64,000 nucleotides of DNA from VXNE01 sp965217825 (GTDB taxonomy: Bacteria; Pseudomonadota; Gammaproteobacteria; Pseudomonadales; Azotimanducaceae). How positions within the stretch are numbered: the first letter of the stretch is position 1; each line of letters starts with the position of its first letter. Shown here piece after piece: positions 17,290-27,143 of the stretch. Below the pieces are notes generated by a model. It did not search any database. It was not told where the DNA came from and saw only the letters and a list, made by a program, of their open reading frames with translations. The stretch covers positions 496,001-560,000 of the forward strand of contig OZ244571.1 of NCBI GenBank assembly GCA_965217825.1, given 5' to 3'. The position numbers and the translations under genes were made by a program.

Positions 17290-18116
17290 CGGGAACCGTC
17301 CGACTGGCGGCGGCCGATGCGTTGACCCATGCGGATGCGCATGCCCGGCTTCAGGGCAGCATCCAACGCCAGCGCGTCCGGCGGAAACAACGCCACTACT
17401 GTGGAGCCGAGCAGAAAATGTCCCACCTCCTCGGCGCGATCAAAGTGCTTTCCGACTCGACGTACCAAGCGCGCACGGTAGGGCGACCGCGGACCATCGG
17501 ACCACACCGTCTCGATACTCGCGACAATCAGCGCGCCGATGAATACCAGGGCGTAGTTGTCGAAATCGCAGACGAGCCGCTCGTTGCGGCAAAAGAGTCC
17601 TGCAGTGGAAGCCTGGAACCCGTCGTTCACCGGAAACAGCCGTCCGGGAACCTCGATGGTACGCGCAAGGCGACCGGCGGCGGGCGCGTGGACGTGATGG
17701 TAGTCCCTGGGCGACAAATAGACCGTGCCGTACGTGCCGTTTTCGTACCGTCTCGCCAACTCGGCGTCCGTCAATAGCGCGGTGGCGGAAAACCCGTGCC
17801 CCTTCGCCTGCAACAATCGCCCGTCTTCGACGACCCCGAACTGGCTCAGGTAGCCGTCCGCAGGACTGACGACCGCCCGTTCATCATCCGCTACCGGCCG
17901 CGCGCCGGGTTTCAGGCGACGGGTGAAGAAGTCGTTGAATGACCGGTAGTCGTCTGGCGACACGCGTTCCGCCTCGCCCAGATCGACCTGATAGTGCCAC
18001 GCGAAGGCACGCACCAGGGCCTGCGCGATTGGCCGGATCTCGGTGCGCCCAAGGACACCCGCCGCGCGCGAGATCGCCTGGGTTGGCAGCGCTTGATGCA
18101 GCGCGGCAAGGCTCAT
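17286..18116 (-). CDS. psd: Phosphatidylserine decarboxylase proenzyme
   Basis: 276 residues. YHHVHAPAAGRL and FNDFFTRRLKPGARP are family signatures. HFLLGSTVVALFPP contains the LGST self-cleavage site, where the serine becomes the pyruvoyl group of the alpha chain. The enzyme makes phosphatidylethanolamine at the inner membrane. Its start overlaps the end of the sulfurtransferase gene (ATGA), so the two form an operon, an order known from Pseudomonas. The stop codon lies in the end of the inverted-repeat element. Confidence 0.94.
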   Translation of the reverse strand: MSLAALHQALPTQAISRAAGVLGRTEIRPIAQALVRAFAWHYQVDLGEAERVSPDDYRSFNDFFTRRLKPGARPVADDERAVVSPADGYLSQFGVVEDGRLLQAKGHGFSATALLTDAELARRYENGTYGTVYLSPRDYHHVHAPAAGRLARTIEVPGRLFPVNDGFQASTAGLFCRNERLVCDFDNYALVFIGALIVASIETVWSDGPRSPYRARLVRRVGKHFDRAEEVGHFLLGSTVVALFPPDALALDAALKPGMRIRMGQRIGRRQSDGSR

Positions 18117-18916
18117 TCAATCGGCGTATCGTCGCGGTTTCCCCACTCCGACCAGGACCCCGGGTAAGCGCGAATCCGAGGAAAGCCGAGCAGGCGACCC
18201 ACCATGTAAGCGAGTCCCGAGCGATGATGCGTTTGACAATGGACGATCACGTCCCGCTCCGGGCCAATACCTCGCGCCGCAAGACAGCCGCCCAGATCCT
18301 CGATCAAACGCATGTCGCGCCTGCGGTCGATCAGGTCCAGCCAGTCGAGGTGCGTCGCCCCGGGGATGTGCCCGTTCCGCGCCGCCGTTCGCCTGATGCC
18401 CGCATATTCCTCGGCGCTGCGGCAATCCCACACCGTCAGGTCGGACCGTCCCAGCGTCTCCAGCACCGTGTCGATGCGCGCGATCGGACCGGTATTGGCG
18501 GTGATTTCGATATCGGAAGGAGACGGCGCCGATGGCGATCCCGACTCGAACGGCAAGCCGGCGGCGGCCCACGCATGCAAGCCGCCGTCCAGATAGAGCC
18601 AGTCGTGGTGACCGATCACGTCCAATGTCCAGGCCAGACGGCCTGCCCAACCACCGCCTTCGTCGTCGCAGGTCACGACGGTTCGCCCTGAAGTCAAACC
18701 GACACGACGGAATAGCGCGGTCAGCGCCGTCTCGGACGGCAGTTCGCCCGGGGCCGGCGGATGACCCCGAACGAGGTCCGTGGGCGCCACATGCACCGCA
18801 CCCGGAATGCGCGCCTGGGTAAAGACCGCCGACGAAGTGACTTGCAGGATGAGGGGATCGTCGTCGGACGACCGCGCGGCGAGCGCCTCGGCGGTGATGG
18901 TTGCGGGTTTGGTCAC
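18113..18916 (-). CDS. Thiosulfate/3-mercaptopyruvate sulfurtransferase (double rhodanese)
   Basis: 267 residues with two rhodanese domains. The second carries the active loop VIVHCQTHHRSGLA, whose cysteine holds the persulfide. The first shows VVTCDDEGGGWAGRLAWTLD without a matching catalytic loop. The loop CQTHHRS differs from the CGSGVTA of mercaptopyruvate-type and CRxGxR of many single-domain rhodaneses, so the donor is open. Cytoplasmic; no signal peptide. Upstream partner of psd with a 4-bp overlap. Confidence 0.85.
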   Translation of the reverse strand: MTKPATITAEALAARSSDDDPLILQVTSSAVFTQARIPGAVHVAPTDLVRGHPPAPGELPSETALTALFRRVGLTSGRTVVTCDDEGGGWAGRLAWTLDVIGHHDWLYLDGGLHAWAAAGLPFESGSPSAPSPSDIEITANTGPIARIDTVLETLGRSDLTVWDCRSAEEYAGIRRTAARNGHIPGATHLDWLDLIDRRRDMRLIEDLGGCLAARGIGPERDVIVHCQTHHRSGLAYMVGRLLGFPRIRAYPGSWSEWGNRDDTPIE

Positions 18917-18999
18917 GGATCCAGGCAGCTAAACGCGGTTGGAGGTCGTGCCGAATGATATATCCTCCCAAACGCAGTTACCCCATCAAGCAACCAAGC

Positions 19000-19539
19000 A
19001 TGCCGCCGCACCTTGTCTGGATGGATATGGAGATGACCGGTCTCGACCCCGAGGTCGACGTCATCCTTGAAATCGCGACCATCGTCACCGACAGCGAACT
19101 CAATGTGATCGCAGAGGGGCCGGCGCTGCCCATTTCGCAACCGCAGGCGGCACTTGCTCGCATGGATGCGTGGAACACCGAGCACCATACCGCTTCCGGG
19201 CTCATCGACCGGGTACGACAAGACGGGGTATTGCTCACCGAAGCCGGGGCGCAAACGCTGCACTTTCTGGATCGGCATACGGCGCCAGGCACGTCGCCCC
19301 TGTGCGGCAATACGATATGGCAGGATCGGCGCTTTCTCATCAAGTACATGCCGGAAGTCGCCGCTTTCCTGCACTACCGCATCATCGACGTGTCCAGCAT
19401 CAAGGAACTCGCCTTGCGTTGGCATCCGGAGCTTGTCTCGCTAATACGAAAGGACAACGCGCACCGCGCGCTGGAGGACATTCGCGAGTCCATCAGCGAA
19501 CTCAGGTTCTATAGGGAGCAGTTCTTTCGAACCCCTTGA
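19000..19539 (+). CDS. orn: Oligoribonuclease
   Basis: 179 residues from the ATG at 19000. DEDDh exonuclease: WMDMEMTGLD (metal-binding Asp and Glu), CGNTIWQDRRF, and the closing DNAHRALEDI with the catalytic histidine and last aspartate. It degrades two- to five-nucleotide RNAs, including pGpG from c-di-GMP turnover. Divergent from the sulfurtransferase and convergent with queG, as in many gammaproteobacteria. Confidence 0.95.
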   Translation: MPPHLVWMDMEMTGLDPEVDVILEIATIVTDSELNVIAEGPALPISQPQAALARMDAWNTEHHTASGLIDRVRQDGVLLTEAGAQTLHFLDRHTAPGTSPLCGNTIWQDRRFLIKYMPEVAAFLHYRIIDVSSIKELALRWHPELVSLIRKDNAHRALEDIRESISELRFYREQFFRTP

Positions 19540-19569
19540 GCCCCAGGATTCACATCCCAGGGCGCGCTG

Positions 19570-20649
19570 TCACCTCGCAGTTCCCGTCATGTCCGCCTCG
19601 GATCGACTCGCGCGCTGGCGCGCGAGGGCCCAGTCGATGTGCTCTGTCACCATCTCGTCGGCGTCCACGCGTCGTTGGCGCAGGAGATCGATCAGTTTGT
19701 CGCCGTAGGGCGCATTGCCCGCCGCGACGGCGAGATTGCGAACCCATTGCCGATAGTTGACGCGCCTGAGCGCCATGCCCTCGGTCCTCGCCGAGAAGGT
19801 CGCCTCGTCCCAACTCAAAAGATCGGCAAGGCTCGCATTGTCTAGCCCGTGACGCGGCGCGAAGTCCGCTTCCGCTGTTCTTTTCGCATAGCGGTTCCAG
19901 GGGCACACGAGTTGACAGTCATCGCAACCGAAGACGCGGTTGCCTACGGCTTCCCGCAGGTCCAGCGGAATAGCGCCCTTGTGTTCGATAGTGAGATAGG
20001 AGATGCATTTCCTGGCATCCAGTCGCCGGGGGCCGAGGATGGCCCCGGTAGGACAGACATTGATGCATGCCTTGCAGGCGCCGCACTGGTCCCGTGCGCC
20101 GGCCGTGGACACCGGCAGCGGGATGTTCGTATAGATCTCTCCGAGAAAGAACATCGAACCCGCGTTCTCGTTCAGGACGAGCGTGTTCTTCCCGATCCAT
20201 CCGACTCCGGCCTTGTCCGCGAGAGGTTTTTCCAGCACCGGCGCCGAGTCCGCGAAGGCGCGATAGCGGCCGCCGGTCACGCGCGCGTTGATGCGTTTGG
20301 CGAGCCGCGCCAGTCGCCGACGCACCGTCTTGTGGTAGTCGCGGCCCAGGGCATAGCGGGCGACATAGGCGCTACCGTCGTTCTCCGGCAGCGCCGGCAA
20401 CGAATCGCCGGACATATAGTCCATTCGCGCCGAAATGATCCGTATCGTGGAATCGAACAGGCGTTCGGGATGCAAGCGCTTGTCCACATTGCGCGCCATG
20501 TATCCCATCGTCCCGTGCAACCCCCGAGCGATCCAGCGACGCACGTCCGGGGCGCAGCGGGACAGGTCGGTGTCCGTGATCCCGACCTGCTGAAATCCGA
20601 GCTCCAGGGCCCAGGCGCGGATGTCGTCCGCCAGTTCGTCAAGGTCCAT
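19570..20649 (-). CDS. queG: Epoxyqueuosine reductase
   Basis: About 359 residues from the ATG at 20649 (MDLDELADDIRAW); in-frame starts further up would overlap the divergent nnr start. Two [4Fe-4S] sites are visible: CGACKACINVCP and CDDCQLVCPWN. DYHKTVRRRLARL and DKAGVGWIGKNTL belong to the cobalamin-binding catalytic domain. It performs the last step of queuosine synthesis in tRNA. Only 25 bp separate its start from that of nnr, so the two promoters must overlap. Confidence 0.93.
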   Translation of the reverse strand: MDLDELADDIRAWALELGFQQVGITDTDLSRCAPDVRRWIARGLHGTMGYMARNVDKRLHPERLFDSTIRIISARMDYMSGDSLPALPENDGSAYVARYALGRDYHKTVRRRLARLAKRINARVTGGRYRAFADSAPVLEKPLADKAGVGWIGKNTLVLNENAGSMFFLGEIYTNIPLPVSTAGARDQCGACKACINVCPTGAILGPRRLDARKCISYLTIEHKGAIPLDLREAVGNRVFGCDDCQLVCPWNRYAKRTAEADFAPRHGLDNASLADLLSWDEATFSARTEGMALRRVNYRQWVRNLAVAAGNAPYGDKLIDLLRQRRVDADEMVTEHIDWALARQRASRSEADMTGTAR

Positions 20650-20674
20650 CAGGTTGCGCGCGTATAATCCCGCC

Positions 20675-22117
20675 ATGCACCGCCCGGGCAAAGTCTACAC
20701 CGCGGCCGAAGTTCGGCGGCTCGACCGGACGGCCATCGACACCTTCGGCATCCCCGGTATCAGCCTGATGCGACGCGCGGGCCGCGCAACGTTCGATACG
20801 TTGCAGCGCCGCTGGCCGGACTGTCGCGCCATCACGGTGGCCTGCGGGTCGGGAAACAACGCCGGCGACGGCTATATCGTTGCCGGCATGGCCGTCGAAG
20901 CGGGTATCGAAACGCAACTCCTGCAGATCGGCGATCCGGCCAAGCTGAAGGGTGACGCAGCCATCGCGCGCGACTGGGCCACCGATGTCGGTGTAGCTCC
21001 CGGTGACACCGCGCTTGAGATAACCGGCAGCGTCGTAGTGGACGCCCTGCTCGGCACGGGCGCGACAGGAGAACTTCGCCCGCAGTACCTGGCCGCTATA
21101 GAAGCGATCAATGGCTCCGATGCCGCGGTCCTGTGCATTGACCTCCCGAGCGGTATCTCCGCCGACTCGGGGTCAATGCTGGGCGCGGCGGTACGCGCCA
21201 ATGTCACCGTCACTTTCATCGGCGAAAAACTTGGCCTGCGTACCGGCGCCGGCGTGGATCATGCGGGCGACATCGTCTTCGATGGACTCGGCGTTCCCGC
21301 CGACGTGTATAACGCCGTAGCCGGTATCCCCGTGCTCTCGCCGCCGCTGCCCTTGCAACGCCCAAAATCCGGACACAAGAACCAGTTCGGTCACGTCCTG
21401 GTCATCGGCGGCGAGCGCGGCATGGGCGGTGCCGCGCTCCTCGCCGGAGAGGCAGCCCTGCGCACCGGTTGCGGACTGGTCAGCATCCTGACGCGACCCG
21501 AACATTGCGCGCCCATCCTCGCGCGCAGGCCGGAACTCATGGTCCGAGGCGTATCGGAAGGCGACGACATCAGCGATCTGCTGGACGCCTGCACCGTCGT
21601 CGCCACCGGTCCGGGCCTCGGGCGCAAACCCTGGGGAGAGCAACTGCTGGCCCATGCGCTCGCTGCAGGGAAGCCGACGGTCATCGATGCAGACGGGCTG
21701 AACCTGATGGCGTCGCGTGACCTCCGAGCGCCGGCGAATAGCATTCTGACGCCGCATCCGGGCGAAGCGGCCCGTCTGCTTGGCGGGGTGCCGGTGGCCG
21801 ACCGGCCCGCCGCCGCGCGCGATCTGTCCGCGCGGTTCGGCAACGTCGCCGTATTGAAGGGCGCGGGAACGCTGGTTGCCGAGGCGGGCGAACTCGTCGG
21901 CATCTGCACTGCGGGCAATCCCGGACTTGCGACCGCTGGCAGCGGCGACGTGTTGACCGGAGTCATCGCGGGACTGGTGGCGCAAGGCTACGACATCCGA
22001 TCCGGAGCCGAAGCCGGCGTTTCCCTGCACGCGGCCGCCGGCGACCTCGCCGCAAGCCGTCTTGCGCCGCAACCGATTGTCGCGAGCGACATCATCCGAC
22101 ACCTTTGGCTGCATTGA
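20675..22117 (+). CDS. nnr: Bifunctional NAD(P)H-hydrate repair enzyme
   Basis: 480 residues from the ATG at 20675. The N-terminal YjeF epimerase domain has GSGNNAGDGYIVAGM and the ALLGTGATGEL segment. The C-terminal ribokinase-fold ADP/ATP-dependent dehydratase domain has SGHKNQFGHVLVIGGERGM, TGPGLG and TAGSGDVLTGVIAG. Together they repair hydrated NADH and NADPH. First gene of the run nnr-tsaE-amidase-mutL-miaA-hfq. Confidence 0.94.
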   Translation: MHRPGKVYTAAEVRRLDRTAIDTFGIPGISLMRRAGRATFDTLQRRWPDCRAITVACGSGNNAGDGYIVAGMAVEAGIETQLLQIGDPAKLKGDAAIARDWATDVGVAPGDTALEITGSVVVDALLGTGATGELRPQYLAAIEAINGSDAAVLCIDLPSGISADSGSMLGAAVRANVTVTFIGEKLGLRTGAGVDHAGDIVFDGLGVPADVYNAVAGIPVLSPPLPLQRPKSGHKNQFGHVLVIGGERGMGGAALLAGEAALRTGCGLVSILTRPEHCAPILARRPELMVRGVSEGDDISDLLDACTVVATGPGLGRKPWGEQLLAHALAAGKPTVIDADGLNLMASRDLRAPANSILTPHPGEAARLLGGVPVADRPAAARDLSARFGNVAVLKGAGTLVAEAGELVGICTAGNPGLATAGSGDVLTGVIAGLVAQGYDIRSGAEAGVSLHAAAGDLAASRLAPQPIVASDIIRHLWLH

Positions 22118-22127
22118 TGGCACTGCC

Positions 22128-22562
22128 TTGAAGACGACGACCATCAAGTTGCCGGATGTCGCCGCCACCATGGACTGGGGCGCTGCCCTCGGCACCGAAC
22201 TCGGCAACGAGCTGGTTTTTCTGCGCGGCCGACTCGGTGTCGGCAAGACCACGCTCGCCCGCGGCATATTGCGGGGCCTGGGGCATACAGGTCCCGTAAA
22301 AAGCCCAACGTACACGCTGCTCGAACCCTACGCGCTGGGGGACCGCGAGGTCTTCCACTTCGACTTCTACCGCATCGTAGATCCGGAAGAGCTTGAATTT
22401 ATCGGCGTCGATGACCTGATGGGGTCGGCGGCGTTAAAATTGGTCGAGTGGCCGGAGCACGCAAGGGATCGCTTGCCGAATCCGGACCTGGACATTTCGC
22501 TCCATGAGATCAAAGGAGGCAGGTTGCTTGAAATGGTTGACCACAGGTCCTCCGGACCGTAG
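22128..22562 (+). CDS. tsaE: tRNA threonylcarbamoyladenosine biosynthesis ATPase
   Basis: About 144 residues from a TTG at 22128, eleven bases after nnr. P-loop RGRLGVGKTTLARGILRGLG, then SPTYTLLEPY, FHFDFYRI and KLVEWPEHA, the conserved order of TsaE. It works with TsaB and TsaD to make t6A37 of ANN-decoding tRNAs. Its 3' end overlaps the amidase start by ~35 bp. The start codon choice is inferred from spacing; no strong ribosome site is seen. Confidence 0.9.
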   Translation: MKTTTIKLPDVAATMDWGAALGTELGNELVFLRGRLGVGKTTLARGILRGLGHTGPVKSPTYTLLEPYALGDREVFHFDFYRIVDPEELEFIGVDDLMGSAALKLVEWPEHARDRLPNPDLDISLHEIKGGRLLEMVDHRSSGP

Positions 22563-23901
22563 TCAGGGCGTTCCCCGGCGAGGACTCCCGGCGTTTTCGT
22601 TCGCCGCCGCACTGCTCGCTTCGACTGGCGCGAACGCTGCCGATCTCGAAGGAATTCGCACCCACGACGCCCCCGACCATACGCGCGTGGTTTTCGACAC
22701 CAGCGCGAAGGTCTCCTACAAGATCTTCTCTTTGGAAAATCCGCAGCGGGTCGTTATCGATCTGAAGGACACGCGCCCGCACGGAACGCTCGCCTTGGCG
22801 CACAAGGAAAGTGACGTGATCTTGCGGATCCGGCGAGCGCCGCGCCCTGGCGGAGGCTACCGCATCGTGCTTGACGTTGCCGAGCAGGTCGATCCGAAGT
22901 ATTTCCAGCTCGATCCCATCGAGCCGTACGGCTACAGGCTCGTCGTCGACCTCCACGCCACCGATCGGAAGAGACGATCCCCCGTCATCCGCATGCCGGA
23001 AGGCGAGCGCGATGTCCTGGTGGTGGTTGACGCGGGCCACGGCGGAGAAGACCCCGGAGCGGTGGGTGTCAATGGCGTCAGGGAGAAAGACATAGCGCTC
23101 GCGGTTGCGAAAGTGCTCGAAAAGGACCTGAACGCGACGGAGGGTTACCGCGTGGTAATGGTCCGCAAGGGCGACTACTACGTGGGATTGCGGCAGCGCG
23201 CCGCCATAGTCCAGCGACAGTCGGCCCATCTCTTCATTTCCATACACGCCGACTCGTTCCGCATGCCGAAGGTCCGGGGCGCCACCGTCTATGCGCTGTC
23301 CGGGCGCGGCAGTTCGTCGGAGGCCGCCCGCATACTGGCGAAAAAGGAGAACAGCTCGGACCTGATTGGCGGGGTCGGCGGGGTCGGGGGCATCTCCCTC
23401 GACGGCCAACCGCTCCATGTCGCGGAGACACTCGTGGATATTTCGCTGGGTTTCAATCAATCCGGCGGCATCGAAGTGGGGGACACCGTTCTGCGTTCGC
23501 TGGCATCCACCAGCCGCTTGCACAAGAAGACCACCCAATTGGCCGGGTTCGTCGTGTTGAAGGCTCCGGGCGTGCCATCGATCCTGGTCGAGACGGGTTT
23601 TCTTACCAATCCGGAAGACGCGCGCCTGCTCGGAACGCCCGCGTACCGACAGCGTCTGGCGGGTGCCATCGGCGACGGTATCCGCGCCTATATGGCCCAA
23701 AATCCGCCGCCAGATACCCTGATCGCGGCCCGTATGGCCGCCGGCGGCTCACGCTACGTCATCCAACGCGGCGACACGTTGTCCGAGATCGCCATGCGGT
23801 ACCGGATGTCGACGCGGGCGCTACGCGTGGCCAACGGGATCAAGGGAGACCGGATTCGCGTGGGGCAAGTGCTCCGTATCCCCGCGACGGCAGGATCGTA
23901 G
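22528..23901 (+). CDS. N-acetylmuramoyl-L-alanine amidase (AMIN, Amidase_3, LysM)
   Basis: About 457 residues. I favour the TTG at 22528, eight bases after GGAGG (22515-22519); the ATG at 22504 lies ahead of that site. A signal peptide (PAFSFAAALLASTGANA) leads to an AMIN domain (RVVFDTSAKVSYKIFSLENP), the zinc amidase with VVDAGHGGEDPGAVG, ISIHADSF and LVETGFLTNPED, and a C-terminal LysM (YVIQRGDTLSEIAMRYRMST). AmiB/AmiC type, splits septal peptidoglycan in the periplasm. No EnvC or NlpD activator is nearby. Confidence 0.92.
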   Translation: MKWLTTGPPDRSQGVPRRGLPAFSFAAALLASTGANAADLEGIRTHDAPDHTRVVFDTSAKVSYKIFSLENPQRVVIDLKDTRPHGTLALAHKESDVILRIRRAPRPGGGYRIVLDVAEQVDPKYFQLDPIEPYGYRLVVDLHATDRKRRSPVIRMPEGERDVLVVVDAGHGGEDPGAVGVNGVREKDIALAVAKVLEKDLNATEGYRVVMVRKGDYYVGLRQRAAIVQRQSAHLFISIHADSFRMPKVRGATVYALSGRGSSSEAARILAKKENSSDLIGGVGGVGGISLDGQPLHVAETLVDISLGFNQSGGIEVGDTVLRSLASTSRLHKKTTQLAGFVVLKAPGVPSILVETGFLTNPEDARLLGTPAYRQRLAGAIGDGIRAYMAQNPPPDTLIAARMAAGGSRYVIQRGDTLSEIAMRYRMSTRALRVANGIKGDRIRVGQVLRIPATAGS

Positions 23902-23907
23902 AACCCA

Positions 23908-25626
23908 ATGCCGCGCATTCACAGGCTATCCGAGTTTGTCGCCAACCAGATTGCCGCTGGCGAAGCCGTCGAGCGACCGGCTTCCATCGTCAAGGAACTG
24001 ATCGAAAACAGCCTTGACGCGGGCGCGCGTTCCATCAGGACAATGATCGAGAACGGCGGCGTCAAGCGCATCGTCGTGCAGGACGACGGCTGCGGCATCG
24101 AGCCCGATGACCTCAGGCTCGCCATAAGCCGCTTCGCCACCAGCAAGATCACGGGACCGGATGATCTCGATAGCGTCCAGACGCTTGGTTTTCGCGGCGA
24201 AGCCCTGGCCAGCGCGGCATCCGTCTCCAAACTTTCCATCACATCGGCGATATCCGCGGGCAGCGGCATGACCTTGACCGTTGCGGGGGGGACCGAGCAG
24301 ACCTTCAGGCCCGCCGCCCATCCGGTCGGCACCACGGTCGAGGTCGCGGACTTGTTCTACAACACGCCGGCGCGGCGAAAGTTCCTGAAAAGTGAACGAA
24401 CGGAAACCGGCCACGTGAGCGATGCGGTGCGACGACTGGCGCTCGCCCACGGCGATGTCGCCTTCGAACTCAGGCACGGCCAGCGCGCCCTCGAACGGTT
24501 GCCTGCCGGGCGAGGGCTGGACGCGATCATGGGTGCCGAGTTCCTTTCCCAGTCCATCGCCATAGACACCGGCAACGGCGACCTGCGTCTGTCCGGCTGG
24601 ATCGGACTCCCCGGCTACACGCGTGCCCAGGCGAACGCGCAGTTCTTCTTCGTGAACGGTCGCGCCGTGCAGGACCGGTTGGCTGGCCACGCGGTGCGAC
24701 AGGCCTACCGGGATGTGATGTTCCACGGACGTCATCCGGTGTTCGTGCTGTTCTTGGAACTCGATCCCGGGAGCGTCGATGTCAACGTGCATCCCACCAA
24801 GCGCGAAGTCCGATTTCGCGATTCCCGCCGCGTGCATGACTTCGTCTTCGCTTCCCTGCACCGGCTGCTGACTGATGTGCGGCCCGGAACCGACGTCGGC
24901 GCCGCGACAAGCGACCGACTTCCGCCTGGAAGGAGTCACGGACACGCGTCTTTCCCGCAGACGTCCATGAGCCTCTCCTCCCTGATCGCCGAAGCGCCGG
25001 CGACCGCGGTACGCGAAGCGCCGACGATGGACGACGACGACGTTCCGCCCCTCGGCTACGCCCTCGCCCAGCTTCACGGGGTCTATATCCTGAGCCAGAA
25101 CGCAGAGGGCCTGGTCGTAGTCGACATGCATGCCGCGCACGAGCGCATCACCTATGAAAAGCTCAAGACCGACTACGGGGCCGGCAAGCTGACGGCACAG
25201 CGGCTACTGGTACCCATGGCGCTCGACGTCACGCGGCGGGAGGCCGATGGCGCTGAAACACATGCCGAGGAACTCGCGAGGCTGGGGCTCCGCATCGACC
25301 GGACAGGACCCCGGAGTTGCATGATCCGCGAAGTGCCGTCGTTGCTGGCCGACGGCGATGTCGCGGCACTGGTTCGCGACCTGCTGGACGAAATCGCCGA
25401 GTTCGGCACCAGCGAGGCGATTCAAACGCGGGCGGAGCAGTTGCTCGCCAGCATGGCGTGCCACGGATCGGCGCGAGCCAATCGCCGTCTCTCGGTACCG
25501 GAAATGAACGCAATCCTGCGGGAAATGGAGACGACGCCCAACGCCGGGCAATGCAATCACGGGCGTCCCACATTCTTCGTGCAGAGCATGCGCCAACTCG
25601 ACCATCTGTTCCTGCGCGGTCGCTAG
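23908..25626 (+). CDS. mutL: DNA mismatch repair protein MutL
   Basis: 572 residues. GHKL ATPase motifs: IVKELIENSLDAGA, VQDDGCGIEPDDL and TLGFRGEALAS. The C-terminal half holds VDMHAAHERITYEKL, which fits the metal-binding endonuclease motif DxHA-x2-E-x4-E, and CNHGRPT, the matching zinc-site motif. It is thus the nicking type of MutL found in Pseudomonas and most bacteria, not the E. coli type that relies on MutH. Six bases after the amidase gene. Confidence 0.95.
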   Translation: MPRIHRLSEFVANQIAAGEAVERPASIVKELIENSLDAGARSIRTMIENGGVKRIVVQDDGCGIEPDDLRLAISRFATSKITGPDDLDSVQTLGFRGEALASAASVSKLSITSAISAGSGMTLTVAGGTEQTFRPAAHPVGTTVEVADLFYNTPARRKFLKSERTETGHVSDAVRRLALAHGDVAFELRHGQRALERLPAGRGLDAIMGAEFLSQSIAIDTGNGDLRLSGWIGLPGYTRAQANAQFFFVNGRAVQDRLAGHAVRQAYRDVMFHGRHPVFVLFLELDPGSVDVNVHPTKREVRFRDSRRVHDFVFASLHRLLTDVRPGTDVGAATSDRLPPGRSHGHASFPQTSMSLSSLIAEAPATAVREAPTMDDDDVPPLGYALAQLHGVYILSQNAEGLVVVDMHAAHERITYEKLKTDYGAGKLTAQRLLVPMALDVTRREADGAETHAEELARLGLRIDRTGPRSCMIREVPSLLADGDVAALVRDLLDEIAEFGTSEAIQTRAEQLLASMACHGSARANRRLSVPEMNAILREMETTPNAGQCNHGRPTFFVQSMRQLDHLFLRGR

Positions 25627-25767
25627 CGCCATGAAATCCGTCGGCCCTTCGGGCGCGCCGTGTTTCACCCCCGCCCAGAGCCCTCTGTTTCACCCATCCC
25701 ACCCGGCCCGCACCCCGCGCCTTAAGCGGCACTACGTGCCGTTCTACGGCGCAGGCTGCTAGGCGAC

Positions 25768-26718
25768 ATGGAACGGCGCGTCGCCGTTTGCATCATGGGG
25801 CCCACGGCCGTCGGCAAGACCGACGCCGCCCTTGCCCTTGCCGATCGCACGGACGTCGACTTGATCAGCGTCGATTCGGCGATGGTCTACCGGCGCATGG
25901 ATATCGGCACCGCCAAACCGGATGCCGAGGTGCTGACGCGGCATCCCCATGCGCTGATCGACGTGCGCGAACCCACGGACCCGTTTTCGGCCGCAGATTT
26001 TCTCGCCGGTGCGGATGCGGCGGTTGGGAGCGCCCTGGATCGCGGCAGGATGCCCGTCCTCGTCGGCGGCTCGATGCTCTATTTCAAGGTGTTTCGGGAC
26101 GGTCTGTCGTCGTTGCCCGCCGCCGATCCGTCGGCGCGCGCCGCCATCGAGGAGCGCGCGGCGCGAAAGGGGTGGAAGGCGCTGCACGCCGAACTCGAGC
26201 GCGTAGACCCCGCAGCCGCGGCACGCATACACCCAAACGATCCGCAGCGTATTCAACGCGCGCTCGAAGTGTTCCATGTCTCGGGCACCCCAATCTCGCG
26301 CTGGTGGTCTTCGTCTGCCGCCCGCAGCGCGCAGCAGCGCCTCGACTGCGCGCTGATCGAAGTAGCGCTCAGCACGGATGCACATCTGGCGACGCGAATC
26401 GGCGAGCGATTCGACGCCATGCTCGAACGCGGCCTCATCGATGAGGTCGCGCGGCTACGGGCCATGCCGAACCTCGACCTGTCCAAACCTTCCATGCGCG
26501 CCGTGGGATACCGGCAAGTGTGGCGCCATCTCGACGGGGATCTCGAATTCGACGCGATGCGTGGACAGGCTGTTGCTGCGACGCGGCAGCTCGCGCGGCG
26601 ACAGGCGACATGGCTGCGAAGTTGGCCGCGCCTGCGTAACGTCGACGGCACGCCGGACGAAGCCGCCAACCACATCTTGCATTTATTTGCAATTTTTGGA
26701 CCAAAGTCGCAGAATTGA
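25768..26718 (+). CDS. miaA: tRNA dimethylallyltransferase
   Basis: 316 residues. P-loop VCIMGPTAVGKTDAAL at the start, ISVDSAMVYRRMDIGTAKP, LVGGSMLYFKVFRDGLS and DLSKPSMRAVGYRQVWRHL. It prenylates A37 of tRNAs that read codons starting with U. Followed after ~48 bp by hfq. The 141 bp between mutL and miaA hold only a short GCCCTTCGGGC hairpin. Confidence 0.94.
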   Translation: MERRVAVCIMGPTAVGKTDAALALADRTDVDLISVDSAMVYRRMDIGTAKPDAEVLTRHPHALIDVREPTDPFSAADFLAGADAAVGSALDRGRMPVLVGGSMLYFKVFRDGLSSLPAADPSARAAIEERAARKGWKALHAELERVDPAAAARIHPNDPQRIQRALEVFHVSGTPISRWWSSSAARSAQQRLDCALIEVALSTDAHLATRIGERFDAMLERGLIDEVARLRAMPNLDLSKPSMRAVGYRQVWRHLDGDLEFDAMRGQAVAATRQLARRQATWLRSWPRLRNVDGTPDEAANHILHLFAIFGPKSQN

Positions 26719-26766
26719 TCGGTTCTAGTTCCGCTTGAGCGCGCGTCCGATTTCGAGGAAAGTACC

Positions 26767-27042
26767 ATGTCGAAAGGGAATTCCCTTCAGGACTCTTACC
26801 TCAACACGCTGCGCAAGGAGCGGATACCTGTCTCCGTATACCTCGTCAACGGCATCAAGCTCCAGGGTCAGATCGAGTCGTTCGATCAGTTCGTCATCGT
26901 GCTTCGCAATGCCGTCAGCCAAATGGTGTACAAGCACGCGGTCTCCACCGTGGTTCCGAGCCGCAACGTGCGCCTGCAGCCGCCGGGGATGCACACAGAG
27001 ACCAGGGAAGAGAACAAGGAAGAGGACGGCGAACTCGCCTGA
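26767..27042 (+). CDS. hfq: RNA chaperone Hfq
   Basis: 91 residues. The Sm1 motif (LNTLRKERIPVSVYLVNGIK, FDQFVIVLRN) and Sm2 motif (VYKHAVSTVVPSR, with the diagnostic KHA) are intact. A short acidic tail ends EENKEEDGELA. Forms a hexamer that pairs small RNAs with mRNAs. Position between miaA and hflX is the gammaproteobacterial arrangement. Confidence 0.97.
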   Translation: MSKGNSLQDSYLNTLRKERIPVSVYLVNGIKLQGQIESFDQFVIVLRNAVSQMVYKHAVSTVVPSRNVRLQPPGMHTETREENKEEDGELA

Positions 27043-27143
27043 CCAGGCTTCCTCGTCCCGTCCTGGCCAAGCCCGGATATTGCACCAAGCCGCTACTCGA
27101 GTAGCCAAACGTCTATCACTTTCAATAGGTTAATGCCATCGAA

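Noticed and set aside
22510..25140. Two long minus-strand frames of about 400 codons
   Set aside because: Antisense shadows of the amidase and mutL genes; both sense genes carry complete family motifs.
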